DNA from: a virus
Length of the DNA stretch: 44,304 nt
IMG/VR virus record: IMGVR_UViG_3300042559_000190
Coordinates: 1 to 44,304 of that record
Direction: 5' to 3' (one strand)
A program made the translations under genes and the position numbers. Under the pieces are notes generated by a model that was not told where the DNA came from, did no database searches, and worked only from the letters and a program-made list of their open reading frames with translations. Each line of letters begins with the position of its first letter. Positions within the stretch are counted from its first letter, which is position 1. Positions 29,135-39,400 of the stretch are shown piece by piece.

Positions 29135-32100
29135 ATGAACCAGATAGGATTCAAAGGGTACGCCCAGAGTCTAGGGTTTGATCCAATTCAGGCACCTGAC
29201 GAATCTAAGAAGATCCTTGAAGCTGGCCAGCAAGAGATTAACAACCTCAAGCAGTCCGCAGCTTGGAATCGTCAGAATCGTGATGCCTATGCAGACGGTC
29301 TTTCACGGAAGAACCAAATTGAAGCCGCTAATAAAGATCAGAATTATCGTCTTGAGAAAGATTGGCGCAAGGCTTACCAAGCTGCCGTTCTTGGCAACAA
29401 AGAACGAGAAGTAAAAAACGCCGAGCTTCGAGCTGATCAGATCACCAAGAACTACGAGGCTCTTGGTCAGTTCAGTGACATGGCTGTAAAGATCGCAGGT
29501 GAGTATCGGAAGAAGCGAGACGAAGCTGACGAGATTGAAGCTCAGAACTTCATTGTTGAGAACGGAATCTCTGCTGAACAGTTCCAGAAGTTCCGTGCTG
29601 GTGAAGAGCAGCTGAATGCTGGTGACCAAGCCATCAATAGTCTTGCCAACAATGCACCCAACCTAGAGGTCAGGAACTACATTCGTGGTCTTTCTGGTCG
29701 AAAGCTCTACGGTGCAATGAAGCAGCTCGCCATTCAAGGTGGCTTGGATTATGAGCCGTTCCTTGTTGAGAACTCTCGTACACCTGTCCTTGTTAATGGT
29801 GAGTACACCACTCTCGATGATGCTAAGGAGCAGAGCCCTGAAGTCTACGCTGCTGCTCGTGTAGCTCTTCGCTCCCAATACCTCAAGCAGTTTGCAGGTA
29901 TCTCCCCTGAGCTTGCTAACGAGTACCTGTACAGCGGTATCCGTAAGGTTGAGTCTGCACACACTTCTGCCTACTCAGAAGCACGTAACAAATCACTCCA
30001 GGCCATGGAGGATGAAGAGAGTACACGTGAGCTGATGACAGAGCTGAAAGGTCCAGAAGGTGGACAGGCAATTGTCAATTGGTACATGCGTAACTCAGGT
30101 GGTGATAAGGCCATGATTGGTCTTAAGCGCCGTGAAGCCTTTGGCCTTCTGCAACGTGCGGCTGAGGCTGGTCAATTTAGTTCTGAGGATCTTGAGAAAC
30201 TCGAACAAACTGGTATCAGTCTTGGCGGGGCTGAACCGAAGCCTATGGCTGAACTCTACGGAGCTGAGCTGACTGGTCTACGTGATGCTGTCCGTAAGTT
30301 CAACAACACACAACGACAAGATCAAGAACAAGCCCAGGATGATGCTGAGAAAGCATTTGAACGGCAGATCATTGAGACCCAACAGCAACTCGGTCGTAAC
30401 TTCTCCAAGTCTGAGATCAAGGAACTTCGTGGGAAGTACGAGCGTGACTTTGGTAAGACAGCACCTGGCTGGTTGAAGTCCCTTGAATCCCAAGAGGAAC
30501 TCACCACTGAAGCTGGTAACGAGCAACTTCAATACCTTGCTAACCGAGGGATGCTCACCACCACTGAGCTGATGTCTCCTGGTAAATACAGTGAAGACTC
30601 TATTACCAAGTTTAAGGAGCAAGCCAAGTCTGGTGACTCCTTCAATGCTGTCAGCAAGACGACCAAAGACAACACTAACAATGCCATTGCTCAGGCACTG
30701 AAGCAAAGCCTGAATAGTGTCGGTGCTGGTTCTAACCAAAATGCCAGTTACTACTTTGCTCTTGATCGTGCGCAGCAAGACCTGATCACTCGTGCCCAAG
30801 GCTACCTTGCCAACAGTGCTACTGCTGATGAGGCTTACCGCAAAGCTGCACAGGAAGTGATCGCTGATGTCAAGCTTGGAGCCAAAGGTGAGGGTATCTA
30901 TGCTGTCAATGGACGTGTCGTTGGTGGTAAATTCCAACCCGACTTTAACGAGGCTACACGAGGATTCCAGATCTCTGGTAGTAACTCCTCCGCTGGAGCA
31001 CAGATCAAGCGTTACAACACCATCGCTCAAAAGGTAACCACTAATCCAGGCTCCCTCAGCACTGTACGCTACCTGAATGAGAATGAGATCAAGCAGCTTG
31101 AACGGTTTGCTCAGTCTCGTAGTGGAACGCTTCCTCCAGTCCTCGTTGCTATTTCTAGTCGACTGAAGAATGCTTCTGTCTTTGATGTGGCTGACGCACA
31201 ACTAGCTGCATGGGGTAAGCCTCCCATGTCTCGCCCGCCATCAGCTGCTATGTACGATCAGGTCTCGCCTGAAGTACGTGGCCTGCTTACTTGGCGTCCT
31301 TCTATTCATCGTACTGCTCAAGCTGCTGAATACTCTGGAGGTAACGCCTACAGCTCACTACTTGACCTGATCGCTAGCAAGGAGAGTCAAAGCACCGATC
31401 CTGGTAATCGTGGTTACGACGCTTTCAATCGTGGTGGTTCTGCTGGTGGTCATGTCGCTCATGGCTCTGGCAACAACTTCAACGGTCGCAAGCTTTCACA
31501 GATGACTGTGGGAGAGGTGATGGCAGCTCAGGAAAGCGGTCAGCTTCATGCCACTGGTAGATATCAGATTATTCGAGGCACACTTCGTGGTCTTATCCAA
31601 GCTGGTGTTGCTAGTCAAACAGATATGTATGACGCTCCCACCCAAGACAAACTAGCTGTTGCACTTGTCAAGCGTCGTGCCAACCGTTTCTTCAGCGGAC
31701 AGGAAGGTGTTTCCAATGCAATTGTTGGGATGGGCAATGAATGGATTGGTCTTCAACGTATACCCCGTCAACAACTCGGTCAGATCCTTGAACAGACCAA
31801 ATCCAACCTACAGAACGTAGGCTTCAACACCTCAGGCATGAAGTCTGGTGTTGTCTACCGAGTTAGTGGATATGGTCCTGGTGGCCGCCAACACTTCGGT
31901 CCTCACATCGATGCAAAGATGGAGGACAACAAGTTCTTCAACCGTAACTACCTAGACAAGTTTGTCGAGGTTAACCAGGGCGGTGGTTGGATGCCGATTG
32001 GTGCTGGCGTAACCGTTGCTGGTGGTGAGTTTGGTGCAAGCCGTGATGGTGGAGCCAGAGTCCACACCGGTTGGGACTATGCATTTAACGATGGAGCACA

Positions 32101-32218
32101 GGTTCGCCTTAAGGGTGGTGCTCGTGTTGTCCGTAAACAACAGACTTCCTATGGTCTGAAACTTTCTATTGCACTGCCTGATGGTCGTGTTGTTAACTTC
32201 CTACATGGAACTGCCTAA
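29135..32218 (+). CDS. Internal virion protein with two murein hydrolase-like domains (T7 gp15 position)
   Basis: The product has 1027 residues (T7 gp15 747). Residues 1-700 are helical and polar. At about 735-880 a lysozyme/transglycosylase-like region is seen: SLLDLIASKESQS with candidate Glu750, then ATGRYQIIRGTLRGLIQAG. At about 960-1027 there is a peptidase M23-like end: HTGWD (His977, Asp981) and NFLHG (His1024), although the second HxH motif is incomplete. In T7 the wall hydrolase is in gp16. Role: part of the DNA ejection machine, opening the cell wall. Confidence 0.8.
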   Translation: MNQIGFKGYAQSLGFDPIQAPDESKKILEAGQQEINNLKQSAAWNRQNRDAYADGLSRKNQIEAANKDQNYRLEKDWRKAYQAAVLGNKEREVKNAELRADQITKNYEALGQFSDMAVKIAGEYRKKRDEADEIEAQNFIVENGISAEQFQKFRAGEEQLNAGDQAINSLANNAPNLEVRNYIRGLSGRKLYGAMKQLAIQGGLDYEPFLVENSRTPVLVNGEYTTLDDAKEQSPEVYAAARVALRSQYLKQFAGISPELANEYLYSGIRKVESAHTSAYSEARNKSLQAMEDEESTRELMTELKGPEGGQAIVNWYMRNSGGDKAMIGLKRREAFGLLQRAAEAGQFSSEDLEKLEQTGISLGGAEPKPMAELYGAELTGLRDAVRKFNNTQRQDQEQAQDDAEKAFERQIIETQQQLGRNFSKSEIKELRGKYERDFGKTAPGWLKSLESQEELTTEAGNEQLQYLANRGMLTTTELMSPGKYSEDSITKFKEQAKSGDSFNAVSKTTKDNTNNAIAQALKQSLNSVGAGSNQNASYYFALDRAQQDLITRAQGYLANSATADEAYRKAAQEVIADVKLGAKGEGIYAVNGRVVGGKFQPDFNEATRGFQISGSNSSAGAQIKRYNTIAQKVTTNPGSLSTVRYLNENEIKQLERFAQSRSGTLPPVLVAISSRLKNASVFDVADAQLAAWGKPPMSRPPSAAMYDQVSPEVRGLLTWRPSIHRTAQAAEYSGGNAYSSLLDLIASKESQSTDPGNRGYDAFNRGGSAGGHVAHGSGNNFNGRKLSQMTVGEVMAAQESGQLHATGRYQIIRGTLRGLIQAGVASQTDMYDAPTQDKLAVALVKRRANRFFSGQEGVSNAIVGMGNEWIGLQRIPRQQLGQILEQTKSNLQNVGFNTSGMKSGVVYRVSGYGPGGRQHFGPHIDAKMEDNKFFNRNYLDKFVEVNQGGGWMPIGAGVTVAGGEFGASRDGGARVHTGWDYAFNDGAQVRLKGGARVVRKQQTSYGLKLSIALPDGRVVNFLHGTA

Positions 32219-35200
32219 TGTACTCCTCGCCTAACTTTGAAATTGATCAGGATGTAGCGGCTGAACAAGACCGTGCATACCAACAAATCCAACAAGAAGA
32301 AGCAGCGAGGCAGGCCCAGGAAAAGGAAGCTGCAGCTGCTGAACAGAAACAACAACAAGACCTAGCTGCCAGTACTGATCCAAAGACTGGTCGACCTAAG
32401 TCACCACACGAGACGCTTGATGCAAAGCAGTATGGTCTCGGTGAGAATATGCAAGAGCTTGGTAACGCTCTTGGTGGTGGCCTTGTTGACACTGTCAATG
32501 ATGTCACCTCACTTCCTAAGTTCCTAGACCCTAAGTTCTATCAAAAGGGTGAAGACTACAAGCCTCCTATTGCTCAAATCGAAGCTCCAGTCACCAAGAC
32601 TATCTGGGGTAACGTCATCCGTACAGGAGTTAACTTCCTTAGTATGGGTTTTGGTACAGGTGCTGTCGCTGTAAAAGGTGCAGGACTTGTTTCCAAACTT
32701 GGTAAGGGTGGGCAGATCGCTTCCAAAGGTCTGCAGTGGTATGGCTCTGGTAAGACGACCGTTGCTGGTCGCCTCGCCCAGGGTTCAGTACAGGGTGCTG
32801 TCACTGATGTCATTAGTAATCAGTCACAGAAATCTAACCTTGCTGCAGAGCTGGTGAAGCTCAAGCCTGAATGGGAAGACGCCCTTGGCTCCTTTGCCAC
32901 CAATGAGAACATGTCCCCTGCTCAGCGCAGCCTCTACAACGTGGTTGAGGGTATGGGCATTGGTCTTATAGCTGATGCAGCGTTGGAGGGTGTTACAGCC
33001 GGTGTCAGAGGTGTTAGGGAAGCAGCTGGTCAAACAGTTGCACAGGTCTCTGATCCTGAACTGTCAAAGCTTTGGAAGGATCGCCAGGGTGAAGCACTGA
33101 AGCAACAGGAAGCAGTTGCCTACCAGCGTCGTGGTATGGAAGTAGAGCGCCTCACTAAAGAGGAGGTCTACCGTACTGAATACAAAGACGCTAAGAAGAA
33201 CGGCACCATCAATCCTGAGATGAAGTTCAGTGATTATGTCGCCACCAATCCTAAGTCAGCGTGGAATGGTTTGTCTGATGAGGACAAGCTGAACTGGATG
33301 CTCCAGACAGCAGACAAGAAGGGAATCGCTTGGGGTCCTAACCACGACTCTACTGCTCGTCAACGTTACCAAGAAGAAGTGACAGCCACCCGTGCTGTTG
33401 ACGACATCAACCGTAACCCTGAGAACTACCAGCAGCAGGAGCTTGACTTCAGCCCAGAACCTAAGCAGATGGATCTCACTGATCCAAACACTGGTGAAGC
33501 TATTGCTCAGGTCAACCCTAACCCTCCCCCTACCCGTAGTTTCGACGCTATTGAGGGTGATGTTACCCAGGGTGCTAACAGTAGTGTCACTGACAACGTC
33601 TTCCACGGTATCCGTGATCAACACCGCATCCGTACCGAGTGGACCCAATCAGAAGGTGCTCCCCGTGGTGGACTGACTGATGCCAACATCGGTCGTATTG
33701 CTAACGGTGCTCCTGGTCAGAGCATTGAAGAAGTCAAGGTAATGACTGATCGTCTTACCAAAGACGCTTCCTACCTTGCCCATATCGAATGGCTGAAGGG
33801 TAACAAGAAAGCACCTGATGATGTCAAGGCTATTGCCCAGGAGATTGTTGACGACTTCTATGGCAGCCGTGGTATCAGCGACATCTCTCAGCTTACTCCT
33901 GATGATCTTGTCTTTAGAAGCCAACTCTTTGGTAAGGACCGTAACAAGCTGTTCGGTCAGGATGTACTTGATCCTACTGGTGTCTACGTTACTGATCTCC
34001 TGATTGGTCAAGGTGTCAAGAAGATCCGAGATGTAGCCCGTTTGGCTGGAAGCGTTTCGGATCAGGTCGACATCCTTGAGCAGGATGGTATTGGTCGTAC
34101 CATTTATGAGAACATGTTGACCCTCCTGAAGTTCAGGAAGGAATCCTCCACATTGCACTCATATGGTCTCAGTGCATTCAACGCACCCAAGATGACCGAC
34201 GATGTCCTCAACGCTGTTGCTGATGCAAGCGATAGTGCCAAGACAATGCTTGACGACATCTTCAAAGCCATCCGCCAAGACACCGACGACAACCTACTGA
34301 ACCTCTATACGGACGCCTTGGCTAAGTCCAACAAGTTCAGCAACATGAACGACCTACATACGTTCATGCATCGCAACTTGATGGGTTACACCGAAGGTGA
34401 TCAGGTTCAACGAAATGCAATCCTGCGTGAGTTGAACTCCACCATGATCCATTCGTTCCTGTCTGGTCCTAAGACTGTCACCAGGGCTACCTTCAGTACT
34501 GGTCTCAACTCCTTTATGCGTCCAGTTGCCACCATTGTTGGCAGCACTGGTTCATACATCCAAGGTAATGACCGTACCCTTCGCTCTGCAATGTATGAGC
34601 TAGGCGGGATGGTAGATGGTCTGAGTGAAGGTTGGGATCTGATGAAGCGTTCATGGAATGCACAGATTGGTAAGGAATTGCCTGAGTCCCATATGTCTGC
34701 TGTAGGCAAAGCTACTGAGACTGTTCAAGATATTGAATGGCAGACCCAGGGCAGATACTTCATGGCCCATGGATCTGATGGTGAAAAGGCTGCGTGGTTG
34801 ATGGCTGACAAGCTGCGAACCATGAACAACAACCCATTCTTTAGCTGGGCATCCAAAGCAATGGAAGCTGCTGATATGGGTTGGCGTCACATCATTGCTC
34901 GTGGTCGTCTCAAGGCAATGGCGTTCAACGAAGCCTACGAGACACTGGTAGATGCAGGTAAGTCTGCTTCTGATGCCGACATCCAGAAGATCCTACCTGA
35001 GATCTCTGATAACTTCCACAGTAAGGTGTGGGCTGAGGATGGGAGGATCACTGATCAGATTGCCAAGATGGCTGCTGATGAAGTGACTATGACCCGTGAG
35101 CTACAGGGGTTTGGTAAGAAGCTCGATGAAGCCTTTGCTGCTAATGCTTTGCTTCGTCCGTTCCTGCTGTTTGCTCGTACCTCTTACAACTCTCTTGAAC

Positions 35201-36420
35201 TGACTGGTAAGCACATCCCAGGTCTTAACCGGTTTATCCAAGAAGTACATGACATCAAGACTCTTGACATCAACACACCAGATGGTGCTCAGACACTTCT
35301 CTCTCGGTATGGCATCAAGTCTATCGAAGAGCAAAAGACTGCCCAGGCTTTGATCCGTGGTCGTGAAGCTATTGGCTTTGGTGCTGTGTCTTTGGCTGCT
35401 ACAGCCTTTATGAATGGAATGATCACAGGTAACGGTCCCCCTGATCGTCAGCTGCGTGATGCTTGGATTCAGGCTGGATGGAGGCCACGCTCTCTCAAGA
35501 TCGGTGATAAGTACGTCAGCTACGACGCTCTTGAACCTCTGAACTCGATCATGTCTACCGTTGCAGACATCGGGGATGCAAGTCTTGAGATGGGTGAGAA
35601 GTGGACTGAACAACAGTACGGCCGCCTTGGTTACATCCTCGTTCAGAACGTCACAAACAAATCGTTCATGACTGGTCTGACCCAGCTTGTCGACGTTCTC
35701 CAGATGAAGGGTAACCGACCGACCATGGTTCTTGGTGGACTTGCCAACGGACTTGTTCCATTGTCTGGTGCTCGTAATGAGATGGGCAGAATCCTTGCTC
35801 CTGGGATGCGTGAACTTGAAGCAGGCTTTAAGGACAGCATCCGTAACCGTAACCTTTGGACTGACATCATTACCCCTGACGGTCAACAACTCCCATACCG
35901 TCATGACATTCTGAATGGAACTAAGCTGAATGACTACTACTTCATGACTCGTGCATTCAATGCAGTTTCTCCATTCCAAGTTAACGTCGGTACCACTCCT
36001 ACCCGTGAGCTTCTATTTCGTTCGTTGTTTGATGTGAAGACCTCAGTAAACGTAGGTCCACAGAACGAAGCTCTGACTGCTCAGATGAAGAGCAAGTATC
36101 AATACTTAATTGGTCGGCAGAACATCGAGGCACAACTTACTACGCTCTTCCAAAACCCTGATGTCGTCAAATCTATCCTCGACATGGAAGCCGATAGGTC
36201 AGCTGGTCGCAGGTACGACGCATCCACTACGCTGCACAATCAACAGATCACAAGGATCTTCGACGCAGCTAAGCGTAATGCCTGGGCTGAACTCAAGAAT
36301 GATAGCGGCCTTGTTGCACAAGAAGTACGCAATGCATCTCTTACACGGCTTGCTGGTGAACGCCGTAAGGGTGGATCCAATGAAGAGGCTAACGCTATCC
36401 TAAACATGCGGAATAAGTAA
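32218..36420 (+). CDS. Internal virion protein (T7 gp16 position)
   Basis: The product has 1400 residues (T7 gp16 1318). The first 100 residues are Gln/Ala/Glu-rich; a Gly-rich stretch follows, then a long helical body with FARTSYNSLELTGKHIPGLN and a hydrophobic stretch near 1060. No N-terminal transglycosylase was seen, in line with its presence in the preceding gene. It forms the inner part of the ejection tube. The start overlaps the previous stop as TAATG. Confidence 0.85.
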   Translation: MYSSPNFEIDQDVAAEQDRAYQQIQQEEAARQAQEKEAAAAEQKQQQDLAASTDPKTGRPKSPHETLDAKQYGLGENMQELGNALGGGLVDTVNDVTSLPKFLDPKFYQKGEDYKPPIAQIEAPVTKTIWGNVIRTGVNFLSMGFGTGAVAVKGAGLVSKLGKGGQIASKGLQWYGSGKTTVAGRLAQGSVQGAVTDVISNQSQKSNLAAELVKLKPEWEDALGSFATNENMSPAQRSLYNVVEGMGIGLIADAALEGVTAGVRGVREAAGQTVAQVSDPELSKLWKDRQGEALKQQEAVAYQRRGMEVERLTKEEVYRTEYKDAKKNGTINPEMKFSDYVATNPKSAWNGLSDEDKLNWMLQTADKKGIAWGPNHDSTARQRYQEEVTATRAVDDINRNPENYQQQELDFSPEPKQMDLTDPNTGEAIAQVNPNPPPTRSFDAIEGDVTQGANSSVTDNVFHGIRDQHRIRTEWTQSEGAPRGGLTDANIGRIANGAPGQSIEEVKVMTDRLTKDASYLAHIEWLKGNKKAPDDVKAIAQEIVDDFYGSRGISDISQLTPDDLVFRSQLFGKDRNKLFGQDVLDPTGVYVTDLLIGQGVKKIRDVARLAGSVSDQVDILEQDGIGRTIYENMLTLLKFRKESSTLHSYGLSAFNAPKMTDDVLNAVADASDSAKTMLDDIFKAIRQDTDDNLLNLYTDALAKSNKFSNMNDLHTFMHRNLMGYTEGDQVQRNAILRELNSTMIHSFLSGPKTVTRATFSTGLNSFMRPVATIVGSTGSYIQGNDRTLRSAMYELGGMVDGLSEGWDLMKRSWNAQIGKELPESHMSAVGKATETVQDIEWQTQGRYFMAHGSDGEKAAWLMADKLRTMNNNPFFSWASKAMEAADMGWRHIIARGRLKAMAFNEAYETLVDAGKSASDADIQKILPEISDNFHSKVWAEDGRITDQIAKMAADEVTMTRELQGFGKKLDEAFAANALLRPFLLFARTSYNSLELTGKHIPGLNRFIQEVHDIKTLDINTPDGAQTLLSRYGIKSIEEQKTAQALIRGREAIGFGAVSLAATAFMNGMITGNGPPDRQLRDAWIQAGWRPRSLKIGDKYVSYDALEPLNSIMSTVADIGDASLEMGEKWTEQQYGRLGYILVQNVTNKSFMTGLTQLVDVLQMKGNRPTMVLGGLANGLVPLSGARNEMGRILAPGMRELEAGFKDSIRNRNLWTDIITPDGQQLPYRHDILNGTKLNDYYFMTRAFNAVSPFQVNVGTTPTRELLFRSLFDVKTSVNVGPQNEALTAQMKSKYQYLIGRQNIEAQLTTLFQNPDVVKSILDMEADRSAGRRYDASTTLHNQQITRIFDAAKRNAWAELKNDSGLVAQEVRNASLTRLAGERRKGGSNEEANAILNMRNK

Positions 36421-39152
36421 TGGCAATCACTCAGAATACGTACACAGGGAACGGCTCTACCGTTCTCTTTTCTTTTACCTTTCCATATCTTGAGACCACT
36501 GACATCAAAGTAAGTGTCAATGGTACGGTCACAACTGCATACACCCTAGCCAACGCTACAACCGTACAATTTAATACCGCACCAGCTAATGGTGCCTCGA
36601 TCCGAATCTACCGTGATACGGATGACTCTGGACTGACTGCTACCTTCTACCCTGGTTCTGCTATCCGTTCACAGGACCTGAACGATAACTTCACGCAGAA
36701 CCTGTACGTAACCCAGGAAGTCAATAACAACGCTGTTAGTATTGATGGTTCTAACCCAATGGTTGGTGACTTCAATATGAATGGCTACAAAGTCACCAAT
36801 CTTGCTGCTCCAGTTGCCGGTACTGATGCTGCCAATCGTAGTTTTGTAGAGGGTGTCTTCTCTTCAGAAGTTCCAGTCTTTTACCGCCGTTGGTCGAAGA
36901 CTGCAGTTGGTGGTGAGACAAGTCTTAGTGGAAATGATAATAGCGGTATTGCTCTATCGTATGTACCTGGATCTGAAAAAGTCTTTATCAACGGTGCTCT
37001 ACAGATTCGAGGTGTCGATTATTTAGGTACTACTGGATCAACGCTTACTGGAATCCCTGCCCTGACGGCTGGTGACATCATCGAGGTTCATAGTTCCTCT
37101 AGCTATACTGTAGGTACAGTACCTGATGGTAGTGTCACCAACGCTAAGGTTGATGGCGCTGCGGCTATTCAGTCGACTAAACTTGCATTCATTCAAAATG
37201 GTACTGGTGCAGTCACTAGGACTGTTGAAAGTAAGTTGAGGGATGTTGTCAGCGTTAAGGACTTTGGAGCGGTTGGAGATGGGGTTACGGATGATACGGC
37301 GGCTATTCAAGCGGCAGTTACCAAATTGATAACCATCACAAACAGCCAGCCAGCCACTCTATATTTCCCGTCTGGTTCTTATAAAGTCACCAACTCTATC
37401 GACTTCTCCGCGTCGGGCGGGAACAGGATGGAGATTGTTGGAGGCGGAGGCAGCTTTGAAGCGGTCACAATCCTTGCCGCCTACCAAGGGCACGGCGCAA
37501 GCATCACCAACAGTCGCGGTGTTTTCTACTTTTCTGCTCCAACCGGCTCGCCTTCGGGCACCTACTCAAGGGGCTTCGCAGTGTCTGGCTTTCAGTTCCG
37601 TCGAATTACCACAACCTTCAGAACACCTCCGGCGCTGGAAATGATTGGGGCTGCACAAAGCAGGCTCAACAACATCACTATTGGGTCGTGGTCAGGCACC
37701 GCAATACGGATGGATACTCCGCAGAACGTACGGTGCATAAACGTGACTACGTTCAGCGGGGGTAAGTCTTTCCCCTATAAGGATGCGTCTGCCGTTACCG
37801 TTACCCAGTCTGGGACGACGCTTACCGCAAGCGGCAGCGTGTTCTCCGCAAGTGACGTCAACAAATGGATTGGGATTTGGGGTACTGGGAGCAATACCTA
37901 CCGGCGCAAGGCAAAAGTCGCCGCTTTTGTCAGCGCGACAGAAGTTACGCTTGACCAATCACAAACCGACGCAACAGCTAGGCGCGTCTTGTTTGGATCT
38001 CCATTCGCCTCCGTCACAAATGGATCGGCCACTCTCACGGCGGACGGGGCCTGTTTCACCTCGGACGACGTTGGGCTTTACCTGTGGATTCGGTCGAACG
38101 TTGCCACAAACTCAGTCTTCAGGGCTAAGATTGCCGCCTTTGTAGATTCGCAAACGGTCACGCTTGACACGGCTGCACCGTTTACCGACGGAACGTGTGA
38201 AATAGCAGTTGCAGCTTTTGAGATTTTTAGCAGCGGACCCCTCGGCGACTCGTCCGACAACAAGTTCATCAACCTCCAAGTTGAAAATCATGCCGGACTT
38301 GGTATTGGCGTATATGACGCCAGCGTTCTGGAGTTTTATGGGGCCAAGGTCCACTCAGAGCAAAGCGCAACGGTGAGCCGCTATTCGGTCTCCACGCTCT
38401 GGGCTCATAAGATTGATGGAATCTTCAGCGGTTCACTGGATGCGCAATACCTTGGCACCTACCGCTTTTGGATCTCCGCGCAAACGGCAAGTTTTCACTT
38501 AGCAGATGTTATTAGCCGAACCGCTCTTGACGAAAAGCTAGTTGGCATCGCAGCCAAAAACACAGACTATGATGGCGGTGTATTGCTAATTGACAACCTC
38601 AGTGTTTTGGGGGCCAGGCCTGCGCACGGGGTCAAAGATTTGATAGTTGACCAAAACACGGCGACGCCTGGGTATTTAATCTCCGGGTCCTTTGTTAACA
38701 CCGGGGACGCAAACAACTATCGCACGGCTGGGCACTTAACCAATGATGTCTACGCCTTGGACAATGGCTCGTATTCCACCCTGTTTATTGAGGCAACGAA
38801 CAAAACCTATAGCCTCAACTCTGCTGGTGGGTCTGGCTTCAATCGTTTTACCGTAAGGGATGAAACAGGCGGTGTTGACAGGATTTACTTGTACGCAACT
38901 GGTGCTTTTGGTCCCGCCGCAAACGGTACTCAGGATCTTGCTCTGACCGGCACTCGCTGGAAAGATGCTTATATCAACAGTGTGTACGTCGGCACTGGCA
39001 GCGCCCGTCTTTTATCCGGCACCGGCAGCCCCGAAGCTGTCGTCAGCGCCGCAGTTGGCTCGATCTACCTGCGTACCGATGGCGGCACCGGCACTGCCGT
39101 CTACTTCAAGGAGCTTGGCGGGGGCGGCAATACCGGCTGGGTAGCTAAGTAA
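36420..39152 (+). CDS. Tail fibre with T7 gp17-like N-terminus and beta-helix C-terminal part
   Basis: The product has 910 residues. Residues 1-110 match the T7 gp17 N-terminal tail-binding domain (NTYTGNGSTVLFSFTFPYLE, IRIYRDTDDSG, GSAIRSQDLNDNFTQN). From about 275 a pectate-lyase-type beta-helix starts (VSVKDFGAVGDGVTDDTAAI). The last 70 residues (GSIYLRTDGGTGTAVYF, NTGWVAK) are a common cyanophage fibre end. Base composition becomes more GC-rich from about 37,300, pointing to module exchange. It decides host range. Confidence 0.92.
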   Translation: MAITQNTYTGNGSTVLFSFTFPYLETTDIKVSVNGTVTTAYTLANATTVQFNTAPANGASIRIYRDTDDSGLTATFYPGSAIRSQDLNDNFTQNLYVTQEVNNNAVSIDGSNPMVGDFNMNGYKVTNLAAPVAGTDAANRSFVEGVFSSEVPVFYRRWSKTAVGGETSLSGNDNSGIALSYVPGSEKVFINGALQIRGVDYLGTTGSTLTGIPALTAGDIIEVHSSSSYTVGTVPDGSVTNAKVDGAAAIQSTKLAFIQNGTGAVTRTVESKLRDVVSVKDFGAVGDGVTDDTAAIQAAVTKLITITNSQPATLYFPSGSYKVTNSIDFSASGGNRMEIVGGGGSFEAVTILAAYQGHGASITNSRGVFYFSAPTGSPSGTYSRGFAVSGFQFRRITTTFRTPPALEMIGAAQSRLNNITIGSWSGTAIRMDTPQNVRCINVTTFSGGKSFPYKDASAVTVTQSGTTLTASGSVFSASDVNKWIGIWGTGSNTYRRKAKVAAFVSATEVTLDQSQTDATARRVLFGSPFASVTNGSATLTADGACFTSDDVGLYLWIRSNVATNSVFRAKIAAFVDSQTVTLDTAAPFTDGTCEIAVAAFEIFSSGPLGDSSDNKFINLQVENHAGLGIGVYDASVLEFYGAKVHSEQSATVSRYSVSTLWAHKIDGIFSGSLDAQYLGTYRFWISAQTASFHLADVISRTALDEKLVGIAAKNTDYDGGVLLIDNLSVLGARPAHGVKDLIVDQNTATPGYLISGSFVNTGDANNYRTAGHLTNDVYALDNGSYSTLFIEATNKTYSLNSAGGSGFNRFTVRDETGGVDRIYLYATGAFGPAANGTQDLALTGTRWKDAYINSVYVGTGSARLLSGTGSPEAVVSAAVGSIYLRTDGGTGTAVYFKELGGGGNTGWVAK

Positions 39153-39189
39153 TTATCATTATTATGACAAAAACACGTGACTTAAACCC

Positions 39190-39396
39190 ATGATCACCAT
39201 TCTCGGGGTCAAGGTTTCTTATGAGACCTTGGCCTTTTTCATTCTCTTTATTGCTTCTGAGTACCTCGGTCTAACTAAGAAGCGCCGCTCCAACAGCGTC
39301 ACTCAAGCCATCTCTATGGCTGCCGCTTACTTCAGTAAGACCCGCACTGAAGACGATAAGATACGTCGCCTGCGTCGGGCATTTACTAAGGAGTAG
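39190..39396 (+). CDS. Small membrane protein, holin candidate
   Basis: The product has 68 residues with one hydrophobic span at about 10-27 (SYETLAFFILFIASEYLG) and a basic C-terminal tail. T7 holin gp17.5 has 67 residues, one main membrane span, and lies at the same place directly after the fibre gene. No sequence similarity is claimed. The endolysin gene follows after 4 bases. Confidence 0.6.
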   Translation: MITILGVKVSYETLAFFILFIASEYLGLTKKRRSNSVTQAISMAAAYFSKTRTEDDKIRRLRRAFTKE

Positions 39397-39400
39397 ACCA

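Noticed and set aside
30278-31201. Minus-strand 307-residue open frame inside the gp15-position gene
   Set aside because: Antisense shadow of a well-supported gene, no recognisable motif and no ribosome site of note.
35101-35979. Minus-strand 292-residue open frame opposite the gp16-position gene
   Set aside because: Antisense shadow; composition rich in Ser/Val/His without a fold pattern.
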